From Clostridia bacterium (GTDB taxonomy: Bacteria > Bacillota > Clostridia > Christensenellales > Aristaeellaceae): DNA of 64,000 bases. The position numbers and the translations under genes are program-made. Within the stretch, counting starts at the first letter, position 1, and each line of letters begins with the position of its first letter. The notes beneath the pieces were generated by a model. It did no database searches. It had not been told where the DNA came from and saw nothing but the letters and a program-made list of their open reading frames with translations. Location of the stretch: assembly GCA_017412715.1 (NCBI GenBank), contig JAFPWU010000008.1:1-64000 (forward strand), written 5' to 3'. This document shows positions 16,135 to 26,233 of the stretch, piece by piece.

Positions 16135-17280
16135 ATGAAAAAGATCGCGATTTTAGGGTCCACGGGATCCATCGGGACGCAGGCGCTGGATATCTGCAGG
16201 AGACATCCGGAGGAATACAGGGTGACTGCCCTGACTGCCAGGCGAAGCCGGGAAAAGCTGTTTGAACAGGTGCGGGAGTTTCGGCCGGAGATGGCGGGAC
16301 TGACGGAGGGAGCCGGAATCGGAGACATTCCGGACGACCTGCGTTTCTGCCGTTTCATGAGCGGGAAAGAAGCGCTCAGGGCGGCTGCGGCTGAAGTGGA
16401 TGCGGACCAGGTGCTGGTCAGCATCGTGGGCATCGCGGGGCTGCAGAGCGTCATGGACGCGCTGGAAGCCGGCAGGCAGGTGCTTCTGGCCAATAAGGAG
16501 GCCCTTGTGACAGGAGGGCGCCTGGTGATGGAGAAGTCAAAGGAGATTGGAAAGCCAATCCTGCCGGTGGACAGTGAGCACAGCGCCATTTTCCAGTGCC
16601 TGCAGGGGGCAGGACCCAATCGGGCGAAGCGGATTCTGCTGACGGCTTCGGGAGGTCCCTTCAGAACCTGGAGCAGGGAGCGGATCAGGAAAGCGACCCG
16701 GGAGGAGGCCCTGAAGCATCCAAACTGGGACATGGGCGCGAAGATTACGGTGGACTCGGCCAGCATGTTCAACAAGGGACTGGAAATCATGGAGGCCCGA
16801 TGGCTGTTTGACATGCCGGAGGATCGGATCCAGGTGGTGGTGCACCCGGAGAGCATCGTGCACTCCGCGGTGGAATTTGAGGACGGGGCGGTGCTGGCGC
16901 AGCTGGGATTGCCGGATATGCGGGTACCCATCGGGTATGCGATGTCGTATCCCGGGCGGGAAACAACCGGGGTTCCTGGGCCGGACCTGTTTGCCATCGG
17001 GAAACTGACCTTTGAGCAGCCGGATGAGGAGAAATTCCCTTCGCTCCGGATGGCGAAGGAGGCGCTGAAGGCAGGCGGAGCGGCCTGCACAGTGCTGAAC
17101 GGAGCCAATGAGGAAGCGGTGGCAGCCTTCCTGAGGGGGGAGATCGCCTTCGGAGAAATCTACGAGCGGGTGGAAGAAGCCATGGAAAGGCTGTCGGACC
17201 TGAAGGCCGGAAGCCTGGAGGAGATCTTTGAGGCGGACCGGCGGGCCCGGGAAATTGTGAGAGAAAAAGAAAGGAAATAA
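16135..17280 (+). CDS. dxr: 1-deoxy-D-xylulose-5-phosphate reductoisomerase
   Basis: The second enzyme of the MEP isoprenoid pathway; it uses NADPH and a divalent metal to make 2-C-methylerythritol 4-phosphate. The NADPH loop GSTGSIGTQALDI is at the N-terminus. LPVDSEHSAIFQCL carries the metal-binding Asp and Glu, and HPNWDMGAKITVDSASM and NGANEEAVAAFL are canonical. 381 residues, complete. It starts 31 bp after cdsA and ends 2 bp before rseP. Confidence 0.98.
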   Translation: MKKIAILGSTGSIGTQALDICRRHPEEYRVTALTARRSREKLFEQVREFRPEMAGLTEGAGIGDIPDDLRFCRFMSGKEALRAAAAEVDADQVLVSIVGIAGLQSVMDALEAGRQVLLANKEALVTGGRLVMEKSKEIGKPILPVDSEHSAIFQCLQGAGPNRAKRILLTASGGPFRTWSRERIRKATREEALKHPNWDMGAKITVDSASMFNKGLEIMEARWLFDMPEDRIQVVVHPESIVHSAVEFEDGAVLAQLGLPDMRVPIGYAMSYPGRETTGVPGPDLFAIGKLTFEQPDEEKFPSLRMAKEALKAGGAACTVLNGANEEAVAAFLRGEIAFGEIYERVEEAMERLSDLKAGSLEEIFEADRRAREIVREKERK

Positions 17281-17282
17281 AG

Positions 17283-18386
17283 ATGGGATCCATTCTGGTA
17301 GCTATCCTGCTGCTGGCGATTCTGATTATCGTGCATGAACTGGGACACTTCTGGGCCGCACGGATGACCGGGATTCAGGTGGTGGAGTTCGGGGTCGGGT
17401 TCGGCCCGAAAATCCTTGGCTGGAAGAGCAAAAAGCACGGGACGAATTTCGTGATCCGGGCCATCCCCCTGGGGGGATACAATGCCTTCTTCGGGGATGA
17501 GATGGGTGCGGAGAAAAGCGAGGAAGGCGGAGAGACGAAGGAACCGGATCCCACGGATCCGCGGCTCTTTTCGAACCAGAACATCTGGAAGCGGATGTTT
17601 GTGGTTCTCATGGGGCCGGTAATGAACTTTCTGCTGGCCTTTCTGCTGGCTACGGGATACTACTGGGTGAACGGAATTCCCACGGTGATCGGGGTAGATC
17701 CCTATATTTCTTCGGTCAATGCCGCGGGGCCTGCCTATGAGGCAGGACTGCAGGCGGGGGACATCATCACGGAAATCAACGGGGTGAACATGCTGGACGG
17801 GACGAGCCAGACGCTGCTGGATACCCTGGGAAATTACCGGGAGGGAGAACCGCCGCTGAAGGTGCGGGTGAAGCGGGGAGACGCAGAGATTGAGACGGAG
17901 CTGACCCCTGCATGGAACGAGGAAGAAGAGCGGATGATGGTGGGGGTCTACATCAGCGGGACCTACCGGACGGAGACGGAAAAAGTGAATCTTCTTCAGG
18001 CTGCCGGAGCCAGCGGGGAAATGTGCTGGCAGGCTGCGGGGATGATTCTGCGGGCCCTGAAGAATCTGGTGACCACCGGGGAAGGCATTGAGGATACTTC
18101 CGGGCCGGTGGGAATTATCAGCGTTGTATCCAGCCAGGTAAGGACCGGCGGCTTCCAGGCCTTCCTGGAGATGCTGATTTCCATTTCCATTAACCTTGGG
18201 CTGATGAACCTGCTGCCGATCCCGGGGCTGGACGGAAGCAGGCTGGTTTTTGGAGTGATTGAGCTGATCCGGGGAAAGCCGGTGCCTCCGGAAAAGGAGA
18301 ATCTGGTGCATATGGCCGGAATGGTGCTGCTGTTCGGGCTGATGATCGTGCTCACATTCCGGGACGTGATGAGGATATTCCGATAG
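17283..18386 (+). CDS. rseP: Site-2 intramembrane zinc protease (RIP metalloprotease)
   Basis: A 367-residue membrane protease. The zinc motif HELGH is at residues 18-22 in the first helix. A PDZ domain occupies roughly residues 140-210 (GPAYEAGLQAGDIITEINGV). The second active-site motif, NLLPIPGLDG, is near residue 307. Site-2 proteases cut anti-sigma factors and remnant signal peptides in the membrane. A substrate could be the membrane partner of the ECF sigma at the start of this window, but that is only a possibility. Confidence 0.97.
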   Translation: MGSILVAILLLAILIIVHELGHFWAARMTGIQVVEFGVGFGPKILGWKSKKHGTNFVIRAIPLGGYNAFFGDEMGAEKSEEGGETKEPDPTDPRLFSNQNIWKRMFVVLMGPVMNFLLAFLLATGYYWVNGIPTVIGVDPYISSVNAAGPAYEAGLQAGDIITEINGVNMLDGTSQTLLDTLGNYREGEPPLKVRVKRGDAEIETELTPAWNEEEERMMVGVYISGTYRTETEKVNLLQAAGASGEMCWQAAGMILRALKNLVTTGEGIEDTSGPVGIISVVSSQVRTGGFQAFLEMLISISINLGLMNLLPIPGLDGSRLVFGVIELIRGKPVPPEKENLVHMAGMVLLFGLMIVLTFRDVMRIFR

Positions 18387-18406
18387 GATTTCAGAGAGGT
18401 AAGCAG

Positions 18407-19456
18407 ATGACGAAAACGGTAAAAGTGGGCGAACTGAAGCTGGGCGGCGGGAATCCCGTATTGGTGCAGAGCATGACAAATACGGATACCCGGGACGTGG
18501 AGGCGACGCTGGAACAGATTCGCGCGCTGGCGGCGGCGGGATGCGACCTGGTTCGCGTAAGCGTATACGATGAAGCCTGCGTGCGGGCTGTGCGGGCGCT
18601 GGTGGACGGCAGCCCGGTGCCGCTTGTGGCGGACATTCACTTTGACTATCGGCTGGCCATCGGCGCCATGGAGAACGGAATCGCCAAGATGCGGATCAAT
18701 CCCGGAAACATCGGCGGAGCGGATCGGGTCCGGGCGGTGGCGGACTGCGCCAGGGCGCATCATATTCCCATCCGGATCGGGGTGAACAGCGGCTCCGCCG
18801 AGAAGGATCTGCTGGCGAAATACGGCGGCCCTACGGCGGAATGCCTGGTGGAGAGCGCGCTGGGACACGCGAAGCTGCTGGAGGAGGCGGGATTCCAGGA
18901 TATTGTGCTGAGCATGAAGTCCAGTGACGTGCGGACCACGGTGGAAGCCTATCGGCTGGCCCATGAGCGGCGGGATTATCCGCTCCACGTGGGGGTGACG
19001 GAGGCGGGACTTCCGGGACAGGGCACCGTGAAGAGCGCCATTGGCATTGGAAGCCTGCTGCTGGACGGAATCGGGGACACGATCCGCGTGAGCCTGAGCG
19101 GGGATCCCCTGCCGGAGGCGAAGGCGGGATGGGATATCCTGCGGGCGCTGGGGCTGCGGACCCGGGGGGTGCAGCTAATTGCCTGTCCTACCTGCGGAAG
19201 AACGGGAATTCCCGTGGCGAAGATTGCGGAGCGGGTAGAGCGGGAGCTGGGAGAGGTTCAGGTACCCATCAAGGTGGCGGTCATGGGATGCGTAGTGAAC
19301 GGCATCGGCGAGGGAAAAGAAGCGGATATCGGGATTGCCGGAGGAAAGAACGGGGAAGGCGTCCTGTTCCGGAAGGGACAGGAGCCGGTCAAGGTTCAGG
19401 GCGATCTGGCGGAGATTCTGGTGAATAAAGTCAGGGAAATGATCGGAGAGGCATGA
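18407..19456 (+). CDS. ispG: 4-hydroxy-3-methylbut-2-enyl diphosphate synthase (flavodoxin/ferredoxin)
   Basis: The 4Fe-4S enzyme that reduces MEcPP to HMBPP late in the MEP pathway. The N-terminal TIM barrel includes VLVQSMTNTDTRDVEAT and ADIHFDYRLA. The cluster ligands are in CPTCGRTG and GCVVNGIGEGKEADIG (three Cys and a Glu). 349 residues, typical of the bacterial short form. Its stop overlaps the polC start (ATGA), so polC is translationally coupled. Confidence 0.97.
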   Translation: MTKTVKVGELKLGGGNPVLVQSMTNTDTRDVEATLEQIRALAAAGCDLVRVSVYDEACVRAVRALVDGSPVPLVADIHFDYRLAIGAMENGIAKMRINPGNIGGADRVRAVADCARAHHIPIRIGVNSGSAEKDLLAKYGGPTAECLVESALGHAKLLEEAGFQDIVLSMKSSDVRTTVEAYRLAHERRDYPLHVGVTEAGLPGQGTVKSAIGIGSLLLDGIGDTIRVSLSGDPLPEAKAGWDILRALGLRTRGVQLIACPTCGRTGIPVAKIAERVERELGEVQVPIKVAVMGCVVNGIGEGKEADIGIAGGKNGEGVLFRKGQEPVKVQGDLAEILVNKVREMIGEA

Positions 19457-22400
19457 GCTACGAGGATTTGATCAGCAGGATCGCGCGGGAGATTCCGGAA
19501 CTGGCGGGAAAACTGTCAGCTCCCCGGGTGGTCTATGTGAAATCTCAGCGGAAAACCTATCTGACCTTCGAGAGCAGCGTGCTGGTGGAGGAGAAGCAGT
19601 TCCTGGAACTGGAAAAACTGCTGCGGGAGGTGTTTCCAGGCAGGCCGCTGGCTGTGAGGGTCGTGAGCCCGGGGCTGCGGGACAGTTTTCTGGCGGATAT
19701 CGGTACCTACCGGTCCGTGCTGACGGATTTTCTGAAGCGAAATTACCAGGGAATCATCGGATGGCTGGATCAGATTGACTGGAGCTGCCAGGGAAACCGG
19801 GTGACGCTGACCTTTCCGGATGAGGTATCCCTGGATATCTTCGGGCGGAACAATATTACCAACCGGCTGGCCGTAGCCATCCGGGAGATTTTTGATGCCC
19901 AGGTGATCGTGGAAGCCACGGTGGCAGGCGATCGGGAGGCCCGGGTGGAGCGCATGCGGCGGGAGCGGCAGGAATCCCTGCTGACCGTGACCCGGGCGGA
20001 AATGGCGGAAAAGTACGGCACGGAGTATGATCCCCAGCAGGCGGGAAGCAAAAGCAGGCAGAAGAGCGGCGAACCCTCCGGAAGGGAGGGCGCTTCCGCG
20101 GGAGCTGCGGAGGAAAAAGCCCTTTCCGGAAAAAGAGCCGGGAAGCCGGATCCAACCGGAAACGGGTCATCGGCGGAAAAACATCCAGGGATGCCGGAAA
20201 TAGGAACGGGAATTCCCGTACCGGAGATGCCTGTCCGCCCCGTGAAGGGGGCAATTCTGGGCCGGAGCATCGGCGACCGGCCGGTAGAGATCCGGGAACT
20301 GAATGCGGAGAGCGGGCTGGTGGTCATCCAGGGGGACGTATTCCTGGTGGAGACCAAGGAGCTTCGGGGCGGCGAAATGGTGCTGCTTTCCTTCGCGGTG
20401 ACCGATTATACCTCTTCCATTCTGTGCAAAACTTTCCTTCGCTACCGTCCCAAGCGGGGCCGCGGAGGATCGGAGGAGAACGAGAAGCCGGTCTCCGAGG
20501 AAGAACGCAAAGCGGTATGGGATAAGATTGACCGGATCAAAGAAGGGATCAATGTCAAGATCCGCGGGGAGTGTCAGTGGGACAACTTCTCCCGGGAGCT
20601 GGCGGTCATGGTCCGGGACCTGGTGGAAATGGAGAAGGAGGAAAGGGAGGACACATCGGAGGAGAAGCGGGTGGAGCTTCACATGCACACCAATATGTCC
20701 ACCCTGGACGCCCTGACTCCGGTGGGCGATCTGATCAATCGCGCAGTAAAATGGGGCCATTCCGCCATTGCGGTGACGGATCATGGCGTGCTGCAGAGCT
20801 TTCCCGCGGCGTTTCGGGCAGCGAAGGGAAAAATCAAGCTGATTCCCGGATGCGAAGGATATCTGACGGAGGAGCGGGATATCGTCGAGCGGGCGGATGA
20901 CAGGCCCTATGACGGGCCGATCGTGGTGCTGGATTTTGAGAGCACAGGGCTGAATACCGCCACGGCCAGGATTATCGAGATCGGGGCGGTAAAACTGGAA
21001 AAGGGCACGATCGTGGACAGCTTCCAGGAGCTGGTAGATCCCGGAGAGCCTCTGAAGGCGAAAATCAGCGAAGTGACGAATATCCATGACGGGATGCTCA
21101 GCGGGAAACCGAAGGCCGCGGAAATGCTGCCGAAGCTGCTTGCGTTTATCGGAGACTGCCCGATTGCCGCCCATAACAGCGAATTTGACGGAGCTCTGCT
21201 GCGGGCGGAGCTGAGACGGCTGGGGATGCAATTCGACAATCCGATTCTGGATACCCTGACCTATGCCCGAAAGCTTTATCCGGAGCTGAAAAGCTTCAAG
21301 CTTAAAAACCTGTGCAGACATCTGGGGGTCAGTCTGAAAAATGCCCACCGGGCGGTGCATGACGCCACCGCCACGGCCCAGTGCCTGGCCAGAATGTTCC
21401 GGCATACGGCGGAAAAGTATCCCGAGGTTCATACCCTGGAGGATCTGAACCGGCAGATCCGGGGCGGGGCCATCGGCAGCAGCTGGCACATCATCCTGCT
21501 GGCCAGGAACCGGCAGGGGCTGGTGAACCTGAACAAGCTGGTATCCATTTCTCATCTGGAATACTTCCGCAGACAACCGCATATGCCCCGGGAGATCATC
21601 CGGCAGTATCGGGAGGGGCTGATTCTTGGAAGCGCCTGCGAGGCGGGGGAGCTGTTCCGCGCGGTGCTGGCCGGAGAGAGCATGGACCGCCTCCGTGAGA
21701 TCGCGTCCTTCTATGATTATCTGGAAATACAGCCCATCGGGAATAACGCCTTCCTGATCCGGGAGGACTATGTGAAGAACGAGGAGGATCTGAGGGAACT
21801 GAACCGGGTGATCGTCCGGCTGGGAGAGGACCTGGGAAAGCCGGTGGTGGCCACGGGGGACGTGCATTTTCTGGATCCGAAGGACGCGGTAGGCCGGGCG
21901 GTCATCCAGGCTGGGATGGACTTTCCCGATGCGGATCTGCAACCCCCGCTCTACTTCAAGACCACCGATGAGATGCTGCAGGAATTCGCCTATCTGGGTG
22001 AGGAAAAGGCCAGGGAAGTGGTGATTACCAATCCCCGGAAAATTGCAGACCTGGTGGAACCCATGACGCTTTTTCCCAAGCATCCCAAAGGGGAGGATAC
22101 CTTCCAGCCCTTCTGGGACGACGCGGAGGACAATATCCAGCGGATGACCTGGGAGCGGGCCATTGAAATGTATGGGAACCCCCTGCCTGAAATCGTCGAA
22201 GCACGGCTGACGAAGGAACTGAAGTCCATCGTGGGATACGGATACTGCACGCTGTACAACATTGCGGAGAGGCTGGTATCCAAATCCCTGGAGGAAGGAT
22301 ATCTGGTGGGATCCCGGGGATCCGTAGGATCCAGCCTGGTGGCGAGAATGTGCGGCATTACCGAGGTGAACGCCCTCCCGCCCCATTACCGATGCGAGAA

Positions 22401-23973
22401 CTGCAGGAAGGGATTCTTCGACGTGGACCGGACCAGGTACCGGGTTGGGGTAGACCTGCCGGACCGGAACTGTCCTCAGTGCGGAAAGCCGCTGAAGAAG
22501 GACGGATTCGATATTCCCTTCGAAGTATTCCTGGGGTTTGAGGGCGACAAGGTGCCGGATATCGACCTGAACTTCTCCGGGGAGTATCAGAACAAGGCCC
22601 ATCACTATGTGGAAGAGCTGTTCGGAAAGGATCACGTGTTCCGGGCGGGAACCATCTCCGGTCTGGCGGAGAAGACCGCCTACGGGTACGCGATGCACTA
22701 TCTGGAGGACCGGGGGATTCAGGCGGGAAACGCGGAGAAGATGCGGCTTGCGGGAGAATGCACCGGCGTCAAGCGGACCACGGGACAGCATCCGGGGGGC
22801 ATGGTGGTGGTGCCGCAGGAATACGATATCTGCGAGTTTACCGCGGTCCAGCATCCGGCGGATGATCTGGAAAGCGATTTTACGACGACGCATTTTGACT
22901 TTAACTCCATGCATGACATCCTGGTGAAGCTGGACTGCCTTGGACATGATGATCCCACCATGATGCACGAGCTGGAGAAGCTGACGGGGGTCAATTTCCA
23001 GGAGGTCCCGCTGGATGATCCCGGAGTAAGGAGCCTTTTCACCTCCCCCATGGCGCTGGGCGTAAAGGAGGAGGAGATCCTGTGCAATACGGGAACATAC
23101 GGGGTTCCGGAGTTTGGGACGGAATTCGTGAGGGGCATGCTGGCGGATACCATGCCAAGAACCATGGAGGAACTGCTGCGGATTTCCGGCCTGTCCCATG
23201 GGACGGACGTATGGCTGGGAAACGCGAAGGATATCATTAACGCGGGAATCGCGCCGCTGAGCGAGTGCGTATGCTGCCGGGACGATATCATGAACTATCT
23301 GATGGAGCGCGGGGTGAAGCCGAAGACAGCCTTCTCCACCATGGAAAGCGTGCGGAAGGGAAAGGGCCTGAAGCCGGAGATGGAGCAGGCCATGAACGAG
23401 GCAGGCGTTCCGGAATGGTTCATGGAAAGCTGCCGGAAGATCAAGTATATGTTCCCGAAGGGGCACGCGGTGGCGTATGTGACCATGAGCCTGCGGGTAG
23501 CGTGGTTCAAGCTGCATATGCCCCAGGCGTACTACTGCGCGTACTTCACGGTACGGGGGGACGGGTTTGACGCCGGGAGCATGCTCCTGTCGGCGGACAC
23601 GTGCCGGGAGCGGCTGCGGGAGATCCGGCAGATGGACAAGCCCACAGCAAAGGACAAGGAAACCGCCACCTGCCTGGAACTGATCCTGGAGATGAACATG
23701 CGGGGCATCCGGTTTCTGCCGGTGGATCTGTATCGGAGCGATGTGAGCCGCTTCCGCATGGAGGATGTCAACATCCGCTGCCCCTTCACGAGCCTCAGCG
23801 GGTTTCCCGAGAGCGCGGCCCAGGCGATCGTGGCGGCCAGACAGGCGGGAGATTTCCTTTCTGTGGAGGATCTGCAGCGGAGGACCAGGGTGGGAACAGG
23901 CACGCTGGATATGCTCCGGACCCACGGGTCCCTGGAGGGAATGAGCGAGACCAATCAGATCAGCATGTTCTGA
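19453..23973 (+). CDS. polC: DNA polymerase III alpha subunit, PolC type
   Basis: A 1506-residue replicative polymerase of low-GC Gram-positive bacteria. After an N-terminal domain and a low-complexity linker (about 190-260, rich in Gly, Ser and Lys) comes an OB-like domain, then PHP (VELHMHTNMSTLDALTP near 411). A DEDDh proofreading exonuclease is inserted in the PHP domain (VVLDFESTGLN near 492; HRAVHDATATAQ near 635). A zinc site CENC...CPQC lies near 980, and the catalytic PDIDLNFSGE near 1036. It co-operates with DnaE in these bacteria. The exonuclease splits the PHP domain, as is normal for PolC. Confidence 0.98.
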   Translation: MSYEDLISRIAREIPELAGKLSAPRVVYVKSQRKTYLTFESSVLVEEKQFLELEKLLREVFPGRPLAVRVVSPGLRDSFLADIGTYRSVLTDFLKRNYQGIIGWLDQIDWSCQGNRVTLTFPDEVSLDIFGRNNITNRLAVAIREIFDAQVIVEATVAGDREARVERMRRERQESLLTVTRAEMAEKYGTEYDPQQAGSKSRQKSGEPSGREGASAGAAEEKALSGKRAGKPDPTGNGSSAEKHPGMPEIGTGIPVPEMPVRPVKGAILGRSIGDRPVEIRELNAESGLVVIQGDVFLVETKELRGGEMVLLSFAVTDYTSSILCKTFLRYRPKRGRGGSEENEKPVSEEERKAVWDKIDRIKEGINVKIRGECQWDNFSRELAVMVRDLVEMEKEEREDTSEEKRVELHMHTNMSTLDALTPVGDLINRAVKWGHSAIAVTDHGVLQSFPAAFRAAKGKIKLIPGCEGYLTEERDIVERADDRPYDGPIVVLDFESTGLNTATARIIEIGAVKLEKGTIVDSFQELVDPGEPLKAKISEVTNIHDGMLSGKPKAAEMLPKLLAFIGDCPIAAHNSEFDGALLRAELRRLGMQFDNPILDTLTYARKLYPELKSFKLKNLCRHLGVSLKNAHRAVHDATATAQCLARMFRHTAEKYPEVHTLEDLNRQIRGGAIGSSWHIILLARNRQGLVNLNKLVSISHLEYFRRQPHMPREIIRQYREGLILGSACEAGELFRAVLAGESMDRLREIASFYDYLEIQPIGNNAFLIREDYVKNEEDLRELNRVIVRLGEDLGKPVVATGDVHFLDPKDAVGRAVIQAGMDFPDADLQPPLYFKTTDEMLQEFAYLGEEKAREVVITNPRKIADLVEPMTLFPKHPKGEDTFQPFWDDAEDNIQRMTWERAIEMYGNPLPEIVEARLTKELKSIVGYGYCTLYNIAERLVSKSLEEGYLVGSRGSVGSSLVARMCGITEVNALPPHYRCENCRKGFFDVDRTRYRVGVDLPDRNCPQCGKPLKKDGFDIPFEVFLGFEGDKVPDIDLNFSGEYQNKAHHYVEELFGKDHVFRAGTISGLAEKTAYGYAMHYLEDRGIQAGNAEKMRLAGECTGVKRTTGQHPGGMVVVPQEYDICEFTAVQHPADDLESDFTTTHFDFNSMHDILVKLDCLGHDDPTMMHELEKLTGVNFQEVPLDDPGVRSLFTSPMALGVKEEEILCNTGTYGVPEFGTEFVRGMLADTMPRTMEELLRISGLSHGTDVWLGNAKDIINAGIAPLSECVCCRDDIMNYLMERGVKPKTAFSTMESVRKGKGLKPEMEQAMNEAGVPEWFMESCRKIKYMFPKGHAVAYVTMSLRVAWFKLHMPQAYYCAYFTVRGDGFDAGSMLLSADTCRERLREIRQMDKPTAKDKETATCLELILEMNMRGIRFLPVDLYRSDVSRFRMEDVNIRCPFTSLSGFPESAAQAIVAARQAGDFLSVEDLQRRTRVGTGTLDMLRTHGSLEGMSETNQISMF

Positions 23974-24101
23974 TTTCTGCCCTGGGAAACTGAGAAGGGA
24001 AAAAGCCGAATCTGCAGGGAAAAGAAATCAGGATGTCGAAAAAGAAACAGAGAATATCCGGCGGCAAAAAGCCGGGAATACGGTAAAGGAGGGGAACGGG
24101 C

Positions 24102-24440
24102 ATGCAAAAAACCATGAATTTCAGGACCTTCTTCTGGGCCCTGGGGATTCTCTGCGCCCTGTTCCTTGGGCTGTTCCTGATCCTGTCCGGCAAAATGAAT
24201 GAAAAGCAGCAGCAGGAAAACGCGCTGCGGATGACGCTGAACCGGCTGGAGGAGGAAAACAAGGAGATCGAGGCAGAGCTGAAGCTGGTGGATACGGAGG
24301 ATTATGTGGTCACCAGCGCCATGACCAATTATGCCTTTATGAATAAGAACGACCTGAGATTTCAGTTCACCAATCCGGAGGCACTGTACGCTTATACGGA
24401 AAGCGAGCTGAAGATCATGATGGACGAGCTGGCGGACTGA
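24102..24440 (+). CDS. DivIC/FtsB-like septum formation protein
   Basis: A 112-residue bitopic protein. A short cytoplasmic N-terminus is followed by one membrane helix (about residues 9-28) and a coiled coil (about 30-68; EKQQQENALRMTLNRLEEENKEIEAEL). This topology and size fit the septum formation initiator (FtsB/DivIC) family, which bridges divisome proteins. No catalytic motif. Start chosen with GGAGGGG 6-10 bases upstream. It sits between polC and a Ppx/GppA gene; in other Firmicutes a DivIC-type gene often neighbours an RNA-binding or phosphatase gene. Confidence 0.75.
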   Translation: MQKTMNFRTFFWALGILCALFLGLFLILSGKMNEKQQQENALRMTLNRLEEENKEIEAELKLVDTEDYVVTSAMTNYAFMNKNDLRFQFTNPEALYAYTESELKIMMDELAD

Positions 24441-24533
24441 GAGCGTGAAATCCCCTCCGCGGCGGTCCTGCATTCCCGGTTCTTTTCCTGTAGTGTACTT
24501 TCCCGGAAAAACTGCGCAAACATGGAGGAGCAC

Positions 24534-25445
24534 ATGCAGAAGGTGGCGGTAATCGGAATCGGATCCAATTCGGTACGGATGCTGATCGCGGAAGTGGAGG
24601 AGGACGGCTTTCGCCGGCTGACCCGGGATCGGGAAGGGACCCGGCTTTTTGCGGGGCTGGACGCGGATGGAAACCTGAGCCAGGAGAGCATGGAAAAGAC
24701 CGCGGCGGCGGCGGAACGGATGGCGGTTTCCGCGGGAAAAATCGGATGTAACGCCCTGCATATTTTCGCTACCAGCGCATCACGGGATGCGAGGAACGGC
24801 GAGATGTTCCTGCGGCTGCTGCGGGAGAAGACGGGAGCGGAACCTGAGATTATCTCCGGGGAAGAGGAAGCGGTGCTGAGCTTCCTGGGGGCCACGGACG
24901 GAGCTGCGAAGAACGGCCCGTGCGGCGTGATTGATATAGGGGGAGGCAGCACGGAACTGGTGATCGGTCAGGGGACCGAAATCGACTTTGCCGCTTCCTG
25001 TCAGATGGGAGCCGTGCGGCTCTTCCGCCTGCTGCCCATCTCGAAGAAGGAGGATATGCCGGCGGTGGAGGACATGGCCGGGAAAATTCTCCGGGAGAGG
25101 CTGAAGGGCGTATCCCTGTCGGCAGTCCCGAAAACCTGGATCGGTACGGGCGGCACTTTTACGGCCCTGGCAGCTCTTTCCAGGGGGGTGCACTGGACGG
25201 ACCGGACCTTTATGCAGGGAACCAGGCTGGAGATTTCCAGAGTCCGGGAGATCGGGGAGAAACTGGCCGGGATGACCCCGGAGGAGCGGCTTCGGCTGGA
25301 GGGGCTTCAGCCCAGCCGGGCGGATATTGTGGTTCATGGCATCTGCATTCTGCTGGCCGTGATGAAGCACATGGGTACGGATACGGTTCTGGTCAGCGAG
25401 TACGGCAACCTGGACGGTTATATCCGAAAGTATTATCAGCTTTAA
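24534..25445 (+). CDS. Exopolyphosphatase / pppGpp phosphohydrolase family protein (Ppx/GppA)
   Basis: An ASKHA-fold phosphatase of 303 residues, shorter than E. coli Ppx and lacking its C-terminal domains, as is common in Clostridia. It shows IGIGSNSVRMLIAEV (phosphate-binding loop 1), FATSASRDARNG, ISGEEEAVLSFLG and DIGGGSTELVIG. It hydrolyses polyphosphate or (p)ppGpp; the sequence does not tell which. I chose the ATG at 24534 because GGAGGAG is close upstream; the ATG at 24522 lacks a site. Confidence 0.9.
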   Translation: MQKVAVIGIGSNSVRMLIAEVEEDGFRRLTRDREGTRLFAGLDADGNLSQESMEKTAAAAERMAVSAGKIGCNALHIFATSASRDARNGEMFLRLLREKTGAEPEIISGEEEAVLSFLGATDGAAKNGPCGVIDIGGGSTELVIGQGTEIDFAASCQMGAVRLFRLLPISKKEDMPAVEDMAGKILRERLKGVSLSAVPKTWIGTGGTFTALAALSRGVHWTDRTFMQGTRLEISRVREIGEKLAGMTPEERLRLEGLQPSRADIVVHGICILLAVMKHMGTDTVLVSEYGNLDGYIRKYYQL

Positions 25446-25513
25446 GAAAGCACGGAATAAATCAACGTTTTTCAGGGAAACGGTCTGAATGTCGGACGAG
25501 GGAAGTGATCACC

Positions 25514-26233
25514 GTGTGCGGAAGATTCTATCTGGAACCGCAGGATCCCCTGATCCAGGACCTGATGGAGCAGGTGAACCGTTCTCCCCTGGCGGAAAGG
25601 TTCAGGGGCAGGTACGCGCGCCAGCCGGTTCCGGCCGCAGGGGAGATCCTGCCCTCCGCCATCGTTCCGGTGATCGCGCTCAGCCGAAAGCGGGAGCGGA
25701 AAGCCTTTCCGATGAGGTGGGGCTTTTCCATGGGAGAAGCCGGGCGGGGAGGTTCCCGTCTGGTGATCAACGCGCGAAGCGAGACGGCCCCTGAGAAGCC
25801 CATGTTCCGGGAATCCTGGACGTTCCGCCGATGCGTGATTCCGGCCTCATGGTATTTTGAATGGGAACATGTCCTGACGCAGGGGGGACGGAAGAAGGCC
25901 GGACAGAAATACGCGGTCCGGTCGGAAAACGAATCGATGCTGTGGCTCGCGGGTCTGTACCGCATGGAGGAGGGCCTCCCGGTTTTCACCGTTCTGACGC
26001 GGGAACCCGCTGAAAGCGTGAGCTGGATGCATGACCGGATGCCGCTGATTCTTCCGGAATCGGAAGCCGGCCTGTGGATTTTGCCGGATACGGACCCTGA
26101 AGCGGTACAGCGGCATGCGGTTACAGCTCTGAAATGTGAAAAGGCTGAGCCCGACCAGAATGACAAAGGGAGTCAGGGGAGGAACAGAGAAGATGAAGTT
26201 CTTTCAGAAACGGGGAAACAATCCGTCCTATGA
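25514..26233 (+). CDS. SOS response-associated peptidase (SRAP/HMCES family)
   Basis: This family protects abasic sites in single-stranded DNA by forming a thiazolidine link through the N-terminal cysteine, which must be residue 2. The GTG at 25514 gives Met-Cys-Gly-Arg, so I prefer it to the earlier GTG at 25505, which would bury the cysteine. Other conserved residues are seen: N86 in VINARSET, E116 in ASWYFEWEH and H174 in WMHDRMPLIL. Length 239 residues. It overlaps the next small gene by 41 bp. No LexA box is obvious upstream. Confidence 0.93.
   Translation: MCGRFYLEPQDPLIQDLMEQVNRSPLAERFRGRYARQPVPAAGEILPSAIVPVIALSRKRERKAFPMRWGFSMGEAGRGGSRLVINARSETAPEKPMFRESWTFRRCVIPASWYFEWEHVLTQGGRKKAGQKYAVRSENESMLWLAGLYRMEEGLPVFTVLTREPAESVSWMHDRMPLILPESEAGLWILPDTDPEAVQRHAVTALKCEKAEPDQNDKGSQGRNREDEVLSETGKQSVL

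Noticed and set aside
20167..23925. Very long open frame antisense to polC
   Set aside because: High GC with strong codon bias in polC leaves the complementary frame open. The translated product has no family features, and polC itself is beyond doubt.
24033..24086. 17-codon frame (MSKKKQRISGGKKPGIR) between polC and the DivIC-like gene
   Set aside because: It has only a weak ribosome site and a low-complexity basic product; it could be a real micro-protein but cannot be supported.
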